From Acidiluteibacter sp963716125 (lineage in GTDB: Bacteria > Bacteroidota > Bacteroidia > Flavobacteriales_E > Vicingaceae): DNA of 64,000 bases. Where the stretch lies: contig OY970294.1 of NCBI GenBank assembly GCA_963716125.1, forward strand, positions 2,914,001 through 2,978,000. Reading direction: 5' to 3'. Under the pieces are notes generated by a model. It ran no database searches, was not told the DNA's origin, and was given only the letters and a program-made list of their open reading frames with translations. A program made the translations under genes and the position numbers. Below, piece after piece: positions 1-9,167 of this stretch. Every line of letters starts with the position of its first letter. The first letter of the stretch is position 1.

Positions 1-1005
1 TACCAAATTAAATATCAATAAAATAGATACAAATGGCAGTAAAAATTTATTTCCTTTTATATTGTATTGATTTGAAAAAGAATAAATAAGCGGAACAATT
101 AATAACAATAATGCAGGAACGTTTAATACATCATTATACCATCTATATTCAGCATAATGGGTATTATATACCACCAACATAATCAATCCGATGTAAGCAA
201 AGCAGCTTAATACAGCATAGATATACTTTCGTTGATAAAGTAATAAAGCTACCGACCCAATTAAAAAGAATAGGTTTGATTTAGAATATTCTATAAATAC
301 ATGAATTAAATTCTTAAATAATTCTATGAATTCATCTAAAATAAAGCTGGTGTTGGCTGCATATCTGCTTGCTTCATAAGAATTAGTAATGCAAATTTTA
401 ATGAACACAGCCAATCCAAAAATAACTAACAAAATGCGCAATTTAGATGTTAATCTTCTGACATCCAAATACATTATCAACAGGTAGAACGCATAAGCAG
501 CTAATACCAATGGATGAGAAAAAAGCGCCAACCATAAAAGAATGTAATAAGCTATTGCATATTTTTTAAAATGCTCTTGTTTATTAAAAGCTGCCACGAA
601 AAGAATTAGAAAAGCACAACCATAAAAAATTTCTAAGAATGGTGCGAAATAGGCTAAATAATGTGCTGTCAATAAAAAGGTTAATAGATAAGCTGCTTTA
701 ATATTTTTTACACCATAAATTAACCAATTAATAATACAATAAAAAAACAGACAATTCCACAATGAATTGACAATTATAATTTTATGCAAACTTAATCCTG
801 CTAAAGTTGCTATTAAAGCCCCTACTTGAGAAATGGCTAAAACAAATCGAGAATGTTGAATATCAAAACTAACTTGATTGACTACTTGAAAAAGATATTG
901 TATAGCATCTCCAAATGTTCTTTCTTGTGCATATAAAACGCTGAATATTATTAAAATTACCCAAAATAGATGTAGAAAAATATTTGCTATTTTGGATCTC
1001 ATCAT
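1..1005 (-). CDS. Polytopic membrane protein, partial (runs off window)
   Basis: An open frame of 335 codons starts at ATG 1005 (a second ATG follows directly) and is still open at base 1, so the C-terminus is missing. The translation is almost entirely hydrophobic, with many predicted membrane spans and short loops such as HYAEYRWYNDV, and no recognisable soluble domain. The start abuts the hldD stop codon (TAA-ATG), so it is the last visible gene of a five-gene overlapping operon. Linkage to hldD and the GT-C-like look suggest a cell-envelope glycosyltransferase or polymerase, but I see no diagnostic motif; function is inference only. Confidence 0.6.
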   Translation of the reverse strand, partial: MMRSKIANIFLHLFWVILIIFSVLYAQERTFGDAIQYLFQVVNQVSFDIQHSRFVLAISQVGALIATLAGLSLHKIIIVNSLWNCLFFYCIINWLIYGVKNIKAAYLLTFLLTAHYLAYFAPFLEIFYGCAFLILFVAAFNKQEHFKKYAIAYYILLWLALFSHPLVLAAYAFYLLIMYLDVRRLTSKLRILLVIFGLAVFIKICITNSYEASRYAANTSFILDEFIELFKNLIHVFIEYSKSNLFFLIGSVALLLYQRKYIYAVLSCFAYIGLIMLVVYNTHYAEYRWYNDVLNVPALLLLIVPLIYSFSNQYNIKGNKFLLPFVSILLIFNLV

Positions 1006-1971
1006 TTAATAAATAGCGTTCTTCATCAAATAATTCTTCACATAATCTTCCACACCTTTTTCTAAAGTATAAAATTCTTTATCGTAACCAGCTGCTAGTA
1101 ACTTAGTCATATCAGCTTCCGTATAATATTGATATTTATCTCTAATATCTTCAGGTGTAGGCACAAAAGAAATATCTTCAGTTTTGCCCATTGCTCTGAA
1201 GGTGTTTTTTGCTAAGTCTAAAAATGTTCTAGCTGTGCCAGTTCCCAAATTGTACAAAGCAGATTTCGGTTGATTTTCCATCAACCAAATACAAACATTA
1301 ATTACATCTTTAACATAAATAAAATCTCTAATTTGCTCACCGTCTTTGTAATCGGGATTATGAGACATAAATAATTTCATTTTATCAGTTGCTCCTATTT
1401 GCTTAAAAGCATGAAATATAACAGAAGCCATTCTTCCTTTATGGTATTCATTGGGTCCATAAACATTAAAGAACTTTAAACCTGCCCAAAATGGAGGTTG
1501 ATTTTCTTGTTTTAAAGCCCATTTATCAAAATCATTCTTAGAATCACCATAAGGATTTAAGGGTTTTAATCGATTCACAATTTCATGATCGTCTTTAAAA
1601 CCAAACTCTCCCAAACCGTAAGTAGCTCCTGATGAAGCATAAACTAAAGGAATATTATTTTCGGTACAAATATTCCAAATATCCTTACTGTAATTGACAT
1701 TTAATTGATCAAAAATTTTAGAATCAAATTCGGTCGTATCTGTTCTAGCACCAATGTGATAAATGCCATCTATTTGTTTGCTATTTTGCTTGAACCAATT
1801 TATAAAAATATCTCTCTCAATTTTTTCAGAGAATTGAGCATTTTCTAAATTTCTAGATTTTTCAACTTTAGTAAAATCATCCACCAATATCAAATTGGTT
1901 TTGCCGTCATTATTTAATCTTGACACTAAGCAGCTGCCTATAAAACCTGCTGCACCTGTTACTACTATCAT
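1006..1971 (-). CDS. hldD: ADP-L-glycero-D-manno-heptose 6-epimerase
   Basis: Cytoplasmic SDR-family epimerase that makes ADP-L-glycero-D-manno-heptose for LPS core. At 321 aa it has the expected length. The Rossmann motif GAAGFIG is at residues 6-12, the catalytic Ser/Thr region YASSGATYG at 111-119, and the YxxxK pair at Y141/K145. The start ATG overlaps the mqnD stop by four bases, and its stop touches the start of the next membrane-protein gene, so translation is probably coupled. A GT9 heptosyltransferase at 46.7 kb fits use of heptose in this cell's LPS. Confidence 0.9.
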   Translation of the reverse strand: MIVVTGAAGFIGSCLVSRLNNDGKTNLILVDDFTKVEKSRNLENAQFSEKIERDIFINWFKQNSKQIDGIYHIGARTDTTEFDSKIFDQLNVNYSKDIWNICTENNIPLVYASSGATYGLGEFGFKDDHEIVNRLKPLNPYGDSKNDFDKWALKQENQPPFWAGLKFFNVYGPNEYHKGRMASVIFHAFKQIGATDKMKLFMSHNPDYKDGEQIRDFIYVKDVINVCIWLMENQPKSALYNLGTGTARTFLDLAKNTFRAMGKTEDISFVPTPEDIRDKYQYYTEADMTKLLAAGYDKEFYTLEKGVEDYVKNYLMKNAIY

Positions 1972-2810
1972 GAAAGTTTATTGTTTATTAAAATATTTTT
2001 ATCCGACTGAGGAATAATTCCTTTTTGAACTGCTAAGTTAAACAAGCTTTTAACAGCTTTAAAACCTTTTTTTCCTAAATTGACAGAATACTCATTTACA
2101 TACAATTGAATATGTTTTCTCATGACATCTTCAGCCATTTCTTGAGCATTTTCTTTGACATATTCCATTGATGATTCAGGGTTTTCAAAGGCAAACTGAA
2201 CACTTCTATGCAGCACTCTATCTACTTTATTTTGAATTGATTCATCTAAATTTCTACGCACAACTATTCCACCTAAAGGAATCATAGATTTGGTTTCTGC
2301 TTCCCAAAATTCGCCCATATCCATAATTTTATGCAAGCCTCTATGATGATAAGTAAATCTATTCTCATGGATGATTAATCCTGCATCAACATCCCCATTT
2401 AAAACAGCTTTTTCAATGTCTGAAAAAACCATTTCTACTTTATTAGTAGCTTTTGGAAACGCAATAGATAGCAAAAAGTTAGCGGTAGTATATTTTCCAG
2501 GAATGGCAATTTTCAATTGATTCACTTCCCTTTCTTGGTAGATATTTTTGGAAATTAATAATGGTCCTACTCCACTTCCTAAAGCACTTCCCGAATTTAA
2601 AAGAACATAATCATCTAATAGAAAACCAAATGCATGATAACTCAATTTGGAAATATCATACGTTTTATTAAATGCTTGGTGGTTTAATTCCTCCACATCT
2701 GCCAAATGAACTTCGAACTCCAAACCTTCTGTATCAATTTTGTGATGCACCATAGCATCAAAAATAAAAGTATCATTAGGACAAGGAGAATAGGCTATTG
2801 AAAACTTCAT
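1968..2810 (-). CDS. mqnD: 1,4-dihydroxy-6-naphthoate synthase (futalosine pathway)
   Basis: MqnD converts cyclic dehypoxanthine futalosine to 1,4-dihydroxy-6-naphthoate, a late step of futalosine-dependent menaquinone synthesis. The N-terminus SPCPNDTF and the periplasmic-binding-protein-like fold segments (SYHAFG, GSALGSGVGPLL, IHENRFTY) are typical; 280 aa is normal. It overlaps mqnB upstream and hldD downstream by four bases each. The mqnB-mqnD pairing supports the pathway call. A UbiD-type decarboxylase (55.9 kb) and a UbiA-type prenyltransferase (47.7 kb) in this window could serve later steps, but that link is inference. Confidence 0.92.
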   Translation of the reverse strand: MKFSIAYSPCPNDTFIFDAMVHHKIDTEGLEFEVHLADVEELNHQAFNKTYDISKLSYHAFGFLLDDYVLLNSGSALGSGVGPLLISKNIYQEREVNQLKIAIPGKYTTANFLLSIAFPKATNKVEMVFSDIEKAVLNGDVDAGLIIHENRFTYHHRGLHKIMDMGEFWEAETKSMIPLGGIVVRRNLDESIQNKVDRVLHRSVQFAFENPESSMEYVKENAQEMAEDVMRKHIQLYVNEYSVNLGKKGFKAVKSLFNLAVQKGIIPQSDKNILINNKLS

Positions 2811-3464
2811 ATCGATTCAATTATTTCAATTAAAGTTTGATTCAAATTTTTGATTGCCAAAGGAATGTTCCAATTATTTTTATTACGCTCTTCCACCCTA
2901 TTAGAAATGGATCTCAGTTGAATATAATCTAATTTTATTTGATCACAAACATACGCAAATGCGGCTCCTTCCATACTTTCTACATCAGGAGAAAAAAGAA
3001 TTTCCGTTTCTACTATGGAGGCTATTAACCCATGCACCTTATTGACAGTAATTGACTTATATTGATTTAATTGATTGAAGATTTTATTTTCAAAAACAGT
3101 TGTATTGAAGATTTTAGTTCTGAAAACCTAAACCTAATTCACCAATAGGAATAAAACCATTAGGACTTTCAGCTCCCATTTCTGAAAAGCAATCCTCAAC
3201 TATTTGAACCGTATCACCAATCATAATTTTAGGTTGAAAAGCACCTGCTATTCCTGCATTGAGCACTAAATCAAACTTTTTATTTTTTAGTAAAAATTGA
3301 CTCATTTCAAAAGTTGTGGCAATCATACCAACACCAGTTATTAAAACTGAAATTTCGTTGTCAGGCGTTTTAAAATCATAGACTCTTTGCACTTCCACTT
3401 GTTGAAAATGTTGTAAAAATGGTTTTACTTCGTGATAAGTTGCTGCTACAATTAAAATTCTCAT
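2807..3464 (-). CDS. mqnB: Futalosine hydrolase, frameshifted
   Basis: MqnB is a nucleosidase of the MTAN/PNP fold that removes hypoxanthine from futalosine. The N-terminal 116 residues (start ATG 3464; NAGIAGAF, GDTVQIVEDCFSEMGAE) and the C-terminal part (VESMEGAAFAYVC, the conserved active-site stretch) lie in different frames. Reading one base less in the A run at 3123-3126 joins them through FRTKIFNTTVFENK and gives one protein of about 218 aa, normal for the family. This is a single +1 indel; given similar indels in rpsD and dapD I favour sequencing error over a pseudogene. Start overlaps the DUF2797 stop (ATGA). Confidence 0.85.
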
Positions 3465-4261
3465 GCTGAAATTTGAATATAGTAACCTGAGTATTTCCTT
3501 AAATTGATAACTATTCCGCCTTTAAAAATCAAATATTGCCCTTTTATACCCATCAATTCTCCTTTTAGAGTTGGTATTTTATCCAAATTATGGCTTTTTA
3601 CCTTTTCAGGAAATTCGATTACAGGATATTTAATTTCAATGATTTCATTGTTATCAGAATGAAAATCATTGTATTTATCATTCATAATTTGAAGCAACTC
3701 ATTTTTTGTTTCTAGCACATTTACTCCATCAGCCAATTCATTTTTCAGCATTTTCATCCAATGCGTTTTATCGCTTACATGCTGTTTCATATCAACTTCT
3801 ATCACACCAGCCATATATCTATTCGGAGTTTTTGCTAATCTTACTGCTTTCCATGCGCCTTGATCTATCCATCTAGTAGGCACTTGGTTTTCACGAGTTA
3901 CACCCACTTTTATACCACTTGCAACCGCCATATAAACAATATGAGGTTGATTGTGATATTTCTCTTCCCATTCAGGATCTCTTCCTTCACCTAAATGTGC
4001 TCTACATAATTCAGGTCTAATAATACATTCAGCATTTTGAGGCGCATTTATAAAACAAGGATAACAAAATCCTTGGCCAAATGATTTTTTGGTTAATCGA
4101 CCACAATTGACACAATTAATTTGACCACCAAAGCTGATTTCAACTTCTTTGCCAACTAAATCATTCATGTCAACTGTATTATTTTCAGAAAAATGTAAAT
4201 GATATTGAACTGGTTGATTCAAAGTCACTCGCATCTTAGATAAATTTCCTTCTGCTTGCAT
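3461..4261 (-). CDS. DUF2797 family protein
   Basis: The 266-aa protein carries the DUF2797 hallmarks: two CxxC pairs (CVNCGRLTKKSFGQGFCYPC) that look like a zinc site at about residues 49-70, then GIKVGVTR and RWIDQGA at about 116-134. The function is unknown in this family. It is the first gene of the overlapping operon with mqnB, mqnD and hldD, and is divergent from the barrel-protein gene at 4374; the 112-bp gap should hold both promoters. Association with mqn genes is a context clue only. Confidence 0.8.
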   Translation of the reverse strand: MQAEGNLSKMRVTLNQPVQYHLHFSENNTVDMNDLVGKEVEISFGGQINCVNCGRLTKKSFGQGFCYPCFINAPQNAECIIRPELCRAHLGEGRDPEWEEKYHNQPHIVYMAVASGIKVGVTRENQVPTRWIDQGAWKAVRLAKTPNRYMAGVIEVDMKQHVSDKTHWMKMLKNELADGVNVLETKNELLQIMNDKYNDFHSDNNEIIEIKYPVIEFPEKVKSHNLDKIPTLKGELMGIKGQYLIFKGGIVINLRKYSGYYIQISA

Positions 4262-4373
4262 TTGTTATCTTTTTAGAGTACGAAGTTATAAATTTATAAA
4301 AAGAGAATTTTGTTGAAAATGAGAATAAGTCATAAAAAAATAATAATTTGCATCAAAATTATAACATCCCCTT

Positions 4374-4934
4374 ATGAAAACGCTCCTATTTTCACTGTTT
4401 TTAATGTTTAGCATTTCTTTAAGTGCTCAATATTTTAGAAGAAATAAAGTTCCAAAACACAAAATTAGCTTTGAAGTTAATTATTTTGTGGACAATGATT
4501 CCTATTTTAGTAAAGCTTATTCTCCATATATAGATGCAGGTTTTAGATTTCGATTAATCAATTTGGAGGGAATTCGTTTTGGTTTATCTATTAATACGGC
4601 TATGTCAACCTTTGATTTAGCAGATAAAGTTTTTTTATATTATATACAGCCTAGAGCTTTTGCAGAAATAAATGTGGCAAAAGCCAAATGGCTTCATCCA
4701 TCCATCGGAATTGGACCTTTTACTCGATTAGTTCAATATCAAAATGAAAATGATAAATTAATTGTATCTTTAAAGGAGTTAGGAGGCACTGATTTATCTA
4801 TGAATGCAGGAATTTCAGCTGAAATATATAAAAGAATTTTTGCGCAAATCCAATATGATATTGTATTTAGTAGAAGCTTTTTATATCGACAATATGAGCA
4901 TTATTACAAAGTCGGTATTGGATACATTTTTTAA
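4374..4934 (+). CDS. Putative outer-membrane beta-barrel protein
   Basis: A 186-aa protein with a clear signal peptide (LLFSLFLMFSISLSAQ, cleavage after SAQ) followed by alternating aromatic/polar strands (FRFRLINLEG, PRAFAEINV, HYYKVGIGYIF) and a C-terminal aromatic residue, as in small eight-strand barrels. No family could be named. It is a single gene, divergent from the DUF2797 operon and convergent with the patatin gene. Confidence 0.6.
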   Translation: MKTLLFSLFLMFSISLSAQYFRRNKVPKHKISFEVNYFVDNDSYFSKAYSPYIDAGFRFRLINLEGIRFGLSINTAMSTFDLADKVFLYYIQPRAFAEINVAKAKWLHPSIGIGPFTRLVQYQNENDKLIVSLKELGGTDLSMNAGISAEIYKRIFAQIQYDIVFSRSFLYRQYEHYYKVGIGYIF

Positions 4935-4959
4935 AAAAACATCTTTAAGTAGGATAGTT

Positions 4960-5994
4960 TTAAGCTAACGTTCCAACTAATAGTTGAGCAAATTTTTCCA
5001 ATTGTTTATCATACACATCAGCAGTATTTGAGCCAACAATTCTTAATGCTTCCAAATTTTTGTCGGATGCATCATCCATATCTGGGTTTACACCTTCCAT
5101 AAGTGTAGTGTCAATTCTCAAATATTGCATTTCTGCTTCTACTGCTTCATATATTTTCTGAACTTGATAATCAACCGTTTCAGCTACTCCACTCATCATT
5201 ATATCTATCAATGGTTTTACCCAGCCTGCTAAACCCCAATCTTTAGCCTTCTCATAAGGATAAATTTTCTTACAATTGCCTGTACCTAAAGATAATACTA
5301 ACATATCTTCAGCAGTTACACCTTTATCCAAAAATGGCTTTTTAAAAATTTTACGCGCTTCAGCATAAGCACAAAGAGTAGGATTATTGGCAAATAACCC
5401 TCCATCAACTAAAGTAAAACTTTCACCGTTCATATTTTGGATTCTAGCGCATTCAAAATAAGTTGGAGCAGCAGAAGTACTTCTACAAACATCTTTTACA
5501 TAAAAATCTTTGCGTTTATCAGCTATGGCAGATGGCTGTGTAAAAAATACTGTTTTGCGATGTTCAATATCATAAGCAGTGATAACGCAAGGTTTTAACA
5601 ATTCGCTCAATTTGGTATCACCCATGTATTGCTTCAATGCATTTTCAATACCTGAAGCATTATATTTTTCATCTGTTACTCCAAAACCCGATCTAATTTT
5701 CTGAGCAAGATTGACATCGAAAATATCTCCTCCCTTTTCAAAATACAAATTCACAATTTGTTGGGCAGAATATTTAGGTTTCAGAGCATTTTTTTCAGAA
5801 GGAATTAAATGGGCACAGCTTAAAATACCACCAGTACTTGTGCCTGCAAATAAATCGAAATAGTCGGAGATAGTTGCTTCGGCGTTGCCACTTATTTTCT
5901 TGAGTTTTTCTTCCAGCCGAACCAAAACCATTCCAGGTATAATTCCTCTAATTCCGCCACCATCGATTGATAAAATCCGTGTATAATTTGCCAT
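4960..5994 (-). CDS. Patatin-like phospholipase
   Basis: Ser-Asp dyad lipid acyl hydrolase of the patatin family, 344 aa. The oxyanion hole GGGIRG is at residues 12-17, the nucleophile elbow GTSTG at 51-55 (Ser53), and the catalytic Asp in DGG at 197-199. No signal peptide, so it is cytosolic or membrane-peripheral. CBASS effectors of the CapV type share this fold, but no cyclase, Cap2/Cap3 or other defence partner is adjacent, so a housekeeping or lipid-turnover role is more likely. Confidence 0.88.
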   Translation of the reverse strand: MANYTRILSIDGGGIRGIIPGMVLVRLEEKLKKISGNAEATISDYFDLFAGTSTGGILSCAHLIPSEKNALKPKYSAQQIVNLYFEKGGDIFDVNLAQKIRSGFGVTDEKYNASGIENALKQYMGDTKLSELLKPCVITAYDIEHRKTVFFTQPSAIADKRKDFYVKDVCRSTSAAPTYFECARIQNMNGESFTLVDGGLFANNPTLCAYAEARKIFKKPFLDKGVTAEDMLVLSLGTGNCKKIYPYEKAKDWGLAGWVKPLIDIMMSGVAETVDYQVQKIYEAVEAEMQYLRIDTTLMEGVNPDMDDASDKNLEALRIVGSNTADVYDKQLEKFAQLLVGTLA

Positions 5995-6118
5995 TTTTTT
6001 TAATATTTAAGTAGAATGATTGTTTCCAATTGCAAGTTAAAAAAATATTCCATTCAGAAACATAATATTTCATTTAGAAGTGTTTTTTTGTTTCTTTGAA
6101 CCTAGAATTAAAAGCAAA

Positions 6119-8107
6119 ATGAAATTTCAGAGCATTTCTCATTCTTATTATTACCTTTTATTTTTCATATTGGTTGCATTGCTTTATGGCAATACCATCA
6201 ATCATGAATTTGTATTGGATGATGCTATTGTGCTCAGCGAAAACTCTTTTGTAATAGAAGGTTTTGAAGGTATTCCAAAAATATTGACCAATGAGTCTAT
6301 GGTCGGGTTTTATGGCGAACAAAAAAGTTTGGTAGCAGGCGGTAGGTATCGGCCGCTATCGTTAATAAGCTTTGCTATTGAAAAGCAGTTTTTTGGATTA
6401 AATCCAATGGGTTTTCATTTGTTTAATATCTTTTTTTATTTTTTGAATATTATATTGATTTTCAAAATTTTAAAACTAATATTTAAAGATTATTTCAGTT
6501 CGGAAAGAAGGATTTTATTTATTTTAATAAGCACCTTACTTTTTATAGTTCATCCTATTCACACCGAAGTTGTTGCCAACATTAAAAGTAGAGATGAAAT
6601 TCTTGCTTTTATAGGAAGTTTGTCGAGTCTATATTTCGCATTAAAATACGTTGATACCAAAAAGATTTTAAATATAATTGCTTCAGTCATTTGTTTATTT
6701 TTAGCCTTATTGAGTAAAGAATCAGCGATTACATTTTTAGCAATTATTCCATTGACTATCTATTTTTTTAGAAAGGATTCCAACAGAAATAATCTACTTA
6801 TTTTTTCATCACTTTTAGGTGTTTCATTGTTGTGGCTATTTATCCGTCAGCAAATTATCGGCAGTTTTGCCATTGATTCTGTTGCAGATAATTTAATGAA
6901 TGACCCCTTTTTAAATACAAGCATATCAGAAAAAAATGCCACCATCATTTATACGTTGTGGAAGTATATTTCGCTTTCCTTCTTTCCGCATCCACTTACC
7001 TTTGATTATTATCCTAAACATATTCCAATACTTAATTTTAGTGATTATAGAGTCATTGGAAGTTTGATTTTCTGTTTAAGCCTAATTGTCTTTTCCATTT
7101 ATGGATTGATAAAAAGAAATATCTATGCCTTTGGAATTCTTTTCTTTGGAATCACCTTGAGCATTAGCTCAAATATAGTTTTCCCTATAGGCGTATTTAT
7201 GAGCGAGCGCTTTATTTATATGTCTTCCTTTGGCTTTTGTTTGATAGCTGCTTACTGGTTGGTTTTTAATAGCAAAATATTATTTAATAGTTACAAAATT
7301 CATCGACAGATAATTACTGGGTTTACTGCACTGATTTTAATTGCCTTTTCGGTTAAAACAATCAGTAGAAATACTGCTTGGAAAAGCAATTTAACCTTAG
7401 CAGTTACCGATGCAAAAACAAGTATTAATGGAGCTAAAAGTCAAACTATGGCAGGTGGACAACTAATTGAAATGGCTCAAAAGACAAGCGATGAGAATTT
7501 AAGAAATTCTTATTTAAGTCAAGCGATTACTTATTTGGACAGAGCCATTCAAATTTATCCTGAATATATAGATCCAAAATTATTGATGGGCAATGCCCAA
7601 TGGGAGTACAATCAAAATTATCAGCAAGCATTAATGTATTATTTTGATATTTTAAAAATCAATTCCAATCATAAAAATGCACATCAAAACATTCAATATG
7701 TGATTGAAAATATTAATAGTACAGAAGAAAAAATTGCAGCTTATAAAAGTTATTTACCTTATTCTAATCATCCATCACAAATAAATTTTAAAATTGGAAA
7801 TTTATATGGACAGCAATTAGGAAATTTTACAGAAGCAATAAATTATTTAAAACTAGCTTACCGCCAGAATGAAACTGATATCAACATTAGCATTAATTTA
7901 GGAACGGCTTATGCTTTAAATCAACAATATAATAATAGTATAGAAGTGCTAGAAAGCACTTTAAAATTAGCACCTAACAATTATCAAATCTATATCAACT
8001 TAGGATTAGCGTATTTTGAAATTGGTGATAATGAAGCAGCTAAAATTAGTTTTGACAAAGCAGTTCAATTAAATCAAGAGTTAGATAGAAGTCAGTTTCC
8101 GATTTAA
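6119..8107 (+). CDS. GT-C fold membrane protein with C-terminal TPRs (TMTC-like)
   Basis: Start chosen at ATG 6119 (an upstream in-frame ATG at 6080 would add a 13-residue non-signal leader). The first ~390 residues form about ten membrane spans. The first luminal loop has EFVLDDAIVL with the acidic pair D34/D35, the type of catalytic DD found in GT-C O-mannosyltransferases and eukaryotic TMTC proteins. From about residue 420 the protein is soluble with several TPR repeats (for example INLGTAYALNQ and INLGLAYFEIGDNEAA). Probable role: membrane protein O-glycosyltransferase using a polyprenyl sugar donor. Substrate and sugar cannot be told from sequence. Confidence 0.7.
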   Translation: MKFQSISHSYYYLLFFILVALLYGNTINHEFVLDDAIVLSENSFVIEGFEGIPKILTNESMVGFYGEQKSLVAGGRYRPLSLISFAIEKQFFGLNPMGFHLFNIFFYFLNIILIFKILKLIFKDYFSSERRILFILISTLLFIVHPIHTEVVANIKSRDEILAFIGSLSSLYFALKYVDTKKILNIIASVICLFLALLSKESAITFLAIIPLTIYFFRKDSNRNNLLIFSSLLGVSLLWLFIRQQIIGSFAIDSVADNLMNDPFLNTSISEKNATIIYTLWKYISLSFFPHPLTFDYYPKHIPILNFSDYRVIGSLIFCLSLIVFSIYGLIKRNIYAFGILFFGITLSISSNIVFPIGVFMSERFIYMSSFGFCLIAAYWLVFNSKILFNSYKIHRQIITGFTALILIAFSVKTISRNTAWKSNLTLAVTDAKTSINGAKSQTMAGGQLIEMAQKTSDENLRNSYLSQAITYLDRAIQIYPEYIDPKLLMGNAQWEYNQNYQQALMYYFDILKINSNHKNAHQNIQYVIENINSTEEKIAAYKSYLPYSNHPSQINFKIGNLYGQQLGNFTEAINYLKLAYRQNETDINISINLGTAYALNQQYNNSIEVLESTLKLAPNNYQIYINLGLAYFEIGDNEAAKISFDKAVQLNQELDRSQFPI

Positions 8108-8128
8108 ATGAAATTAAAACATTTATTC

Positions 8129-8160
8129 TTTTATTATTAGCGAATGAAGTTTTATCTTTG
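8129..8160 (+). promoter_or_regulatory. Promoter of tRNA-Arg(ACG)
   Basis: TATCTTTG at 8153-8160 is a perfect Bacteroidota -7 element (TAnnTTTG) and lies 11 bases before the tRNA 5' end. The -33 region is T-rich but has no clear TTTG. Confidence 0.6.
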
Positions 8161-8171
8161 CGACCGAATTT

Positions 8172-8245
8172 GGCCTCGTAGCATAACTGAATAGTGCATT
8201 AGATTACGGCTCTGAAGGTTGCAGGTTTGAATCCTGCCGAGGTCA
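8172..8245 (+). tRNA. tRNA-Arg (anticodon ACG)
   Basis: A 74-nt cloverleaf: acceptor GGCCTCG/CGAGGTC (one G-U), D-stem GCAT/GTGC, anticodon stem TTAGA/TCTGA with loop TTACGGC (ACG at 34-36, reading CGN with inosine), T-stem GCAGG/CCTGC. Discriminator A at 8245; CCA is not encoded. Oddities: D-loop has A19 instead of G19 and T-loop TTTGAAT has U56 instead of C56, so the invariant G19-C56 pair is an A19-U56 pair; A15-U48 replaces the Levitt pair. Promoter before and strong terminator after support a live gene. Confidence 0.9.
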
Positions 8246-8255
8246 CTAGAGAATG

Positions 8256-8292
8256 AAATCCCATTTTGCGATGCAAAATGGGATTTTTTTGT
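8256..8292 (+). terminator. Terminator of tRNA-Arg(ACG)
   Basis: A 14-bp perfect stem (AAATCCCATTTTGC / GCAAAATGGGATTT, loop GAT) followed by a T tract. The same hairpin follows tRNA-Arg(TCT) on the other strand at 26799-26832. Confidence 0.85.
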
Positions 8293-9110
8293 TTGACAAA
8301 GTGTGAAGCTTGCTTCTAAACTTTGGGAAACAAAAAAATCCTAAAATTTCTGTAAGAAATTTGGGATTTTATTTTGACCTCGGAACACAAAGGAAAGACG
8401 ACCGACTTGTCATTCGAAGCTTCATCAATGGATATATCTATAAAAATGATAATTAAGCGTAGGAGGGAAGGGAGTCAATCCTGCCATCGATGTTAAAAGA
8501 AGTAATCTTCTCATAAGCTGATAAACAAAAAAATCCTAAAATTTCTGCAAGAAATTTGGGATTGCATACCGATTGTTTATTTTATAGTCGTTGCCACTCC
8601 TTAAAATAATACCTCGGCATTCCACTTTGTTTCATTTTGACCTCGGAGCGCAATGGATCTCGAGCGGCAGCGAGTATTCCTGCTATTTCTTTATCTCAAA
8701 TTATTATAAAAAGCTTATATTATTTATAATAATTCTTCTCATAAGCTGATAAATAAAAAAAGCCATAAGATTCTAAAAGAATCTAGCTTTTTCATTCGGA
8801 ATTCGGAGCTGCAAGGATCTCGAGCGACAGCGAGTAATCCTTGTCTCGAAAACCATGTTGTGAAGCTTGCTTCTAAACTTTGTCAAACAAAAAAATCCTA
8901 AAATTTCTGAAAGAAATTTGGAATTGCATACCGATAGGTTGTTTTATAGTCGTTGCCACTCCTTAAAATAATACTTCGGCATTCCACTTTGTTTCATTTT
9001 GACCTCGGAGCGCAAAGGAAAGACGACCGACTTGTCATCCGAAGCTTCAACAATTGAAATATCTTTAAAATTGATAATTAAGCGTAAGAGACTAGATAAT
9101 AATCCCGACG
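8293..9110. repeat. Dispersed modular repeat region downstream of tRNA-Arg
   Basis: No gene is present. Four modules recur. M1, a 'gaagcttgcttctaaacttt' segment plus a terminator-like hairpin, at ~8294-8370 and ~8861-8925. M2, containing GTCGTTGCCACTCC and GACCTCGGAGCGCAA, at ~8566-8654 and ~8925-9016. M3, a GGAT-CTCG-N8-CGAG-ATCC type hairpin, at ~8653-8680 and ~8815-8846, alternating with M3' (GGAAAGACGACCGACTTGTC) at ~8393 and ~9016. M4, GATAATTAAGCGTAAGAGAC, at ~8449 and ~9077. The same modules return inverted at 24.9-25.4 kb and 26.7-26.8 kb. GACCTCGG in M2 is the complement of the 3' end of tRNA-Arg(ACG). Confidence 0.75.
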
Positions 9111-9167
9111 AGACTATCTTAAATAATTATATTAAAGCTATTTAAATCCTGCTCTATCCTATTATAA

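Noticed and set aside
4960..5994. CBASS effector CapV
   Set aside because: Patatin motifs are present, but no cGAS/DncV-like nucleotidyltransferase or accessory cap genes lie nearby.
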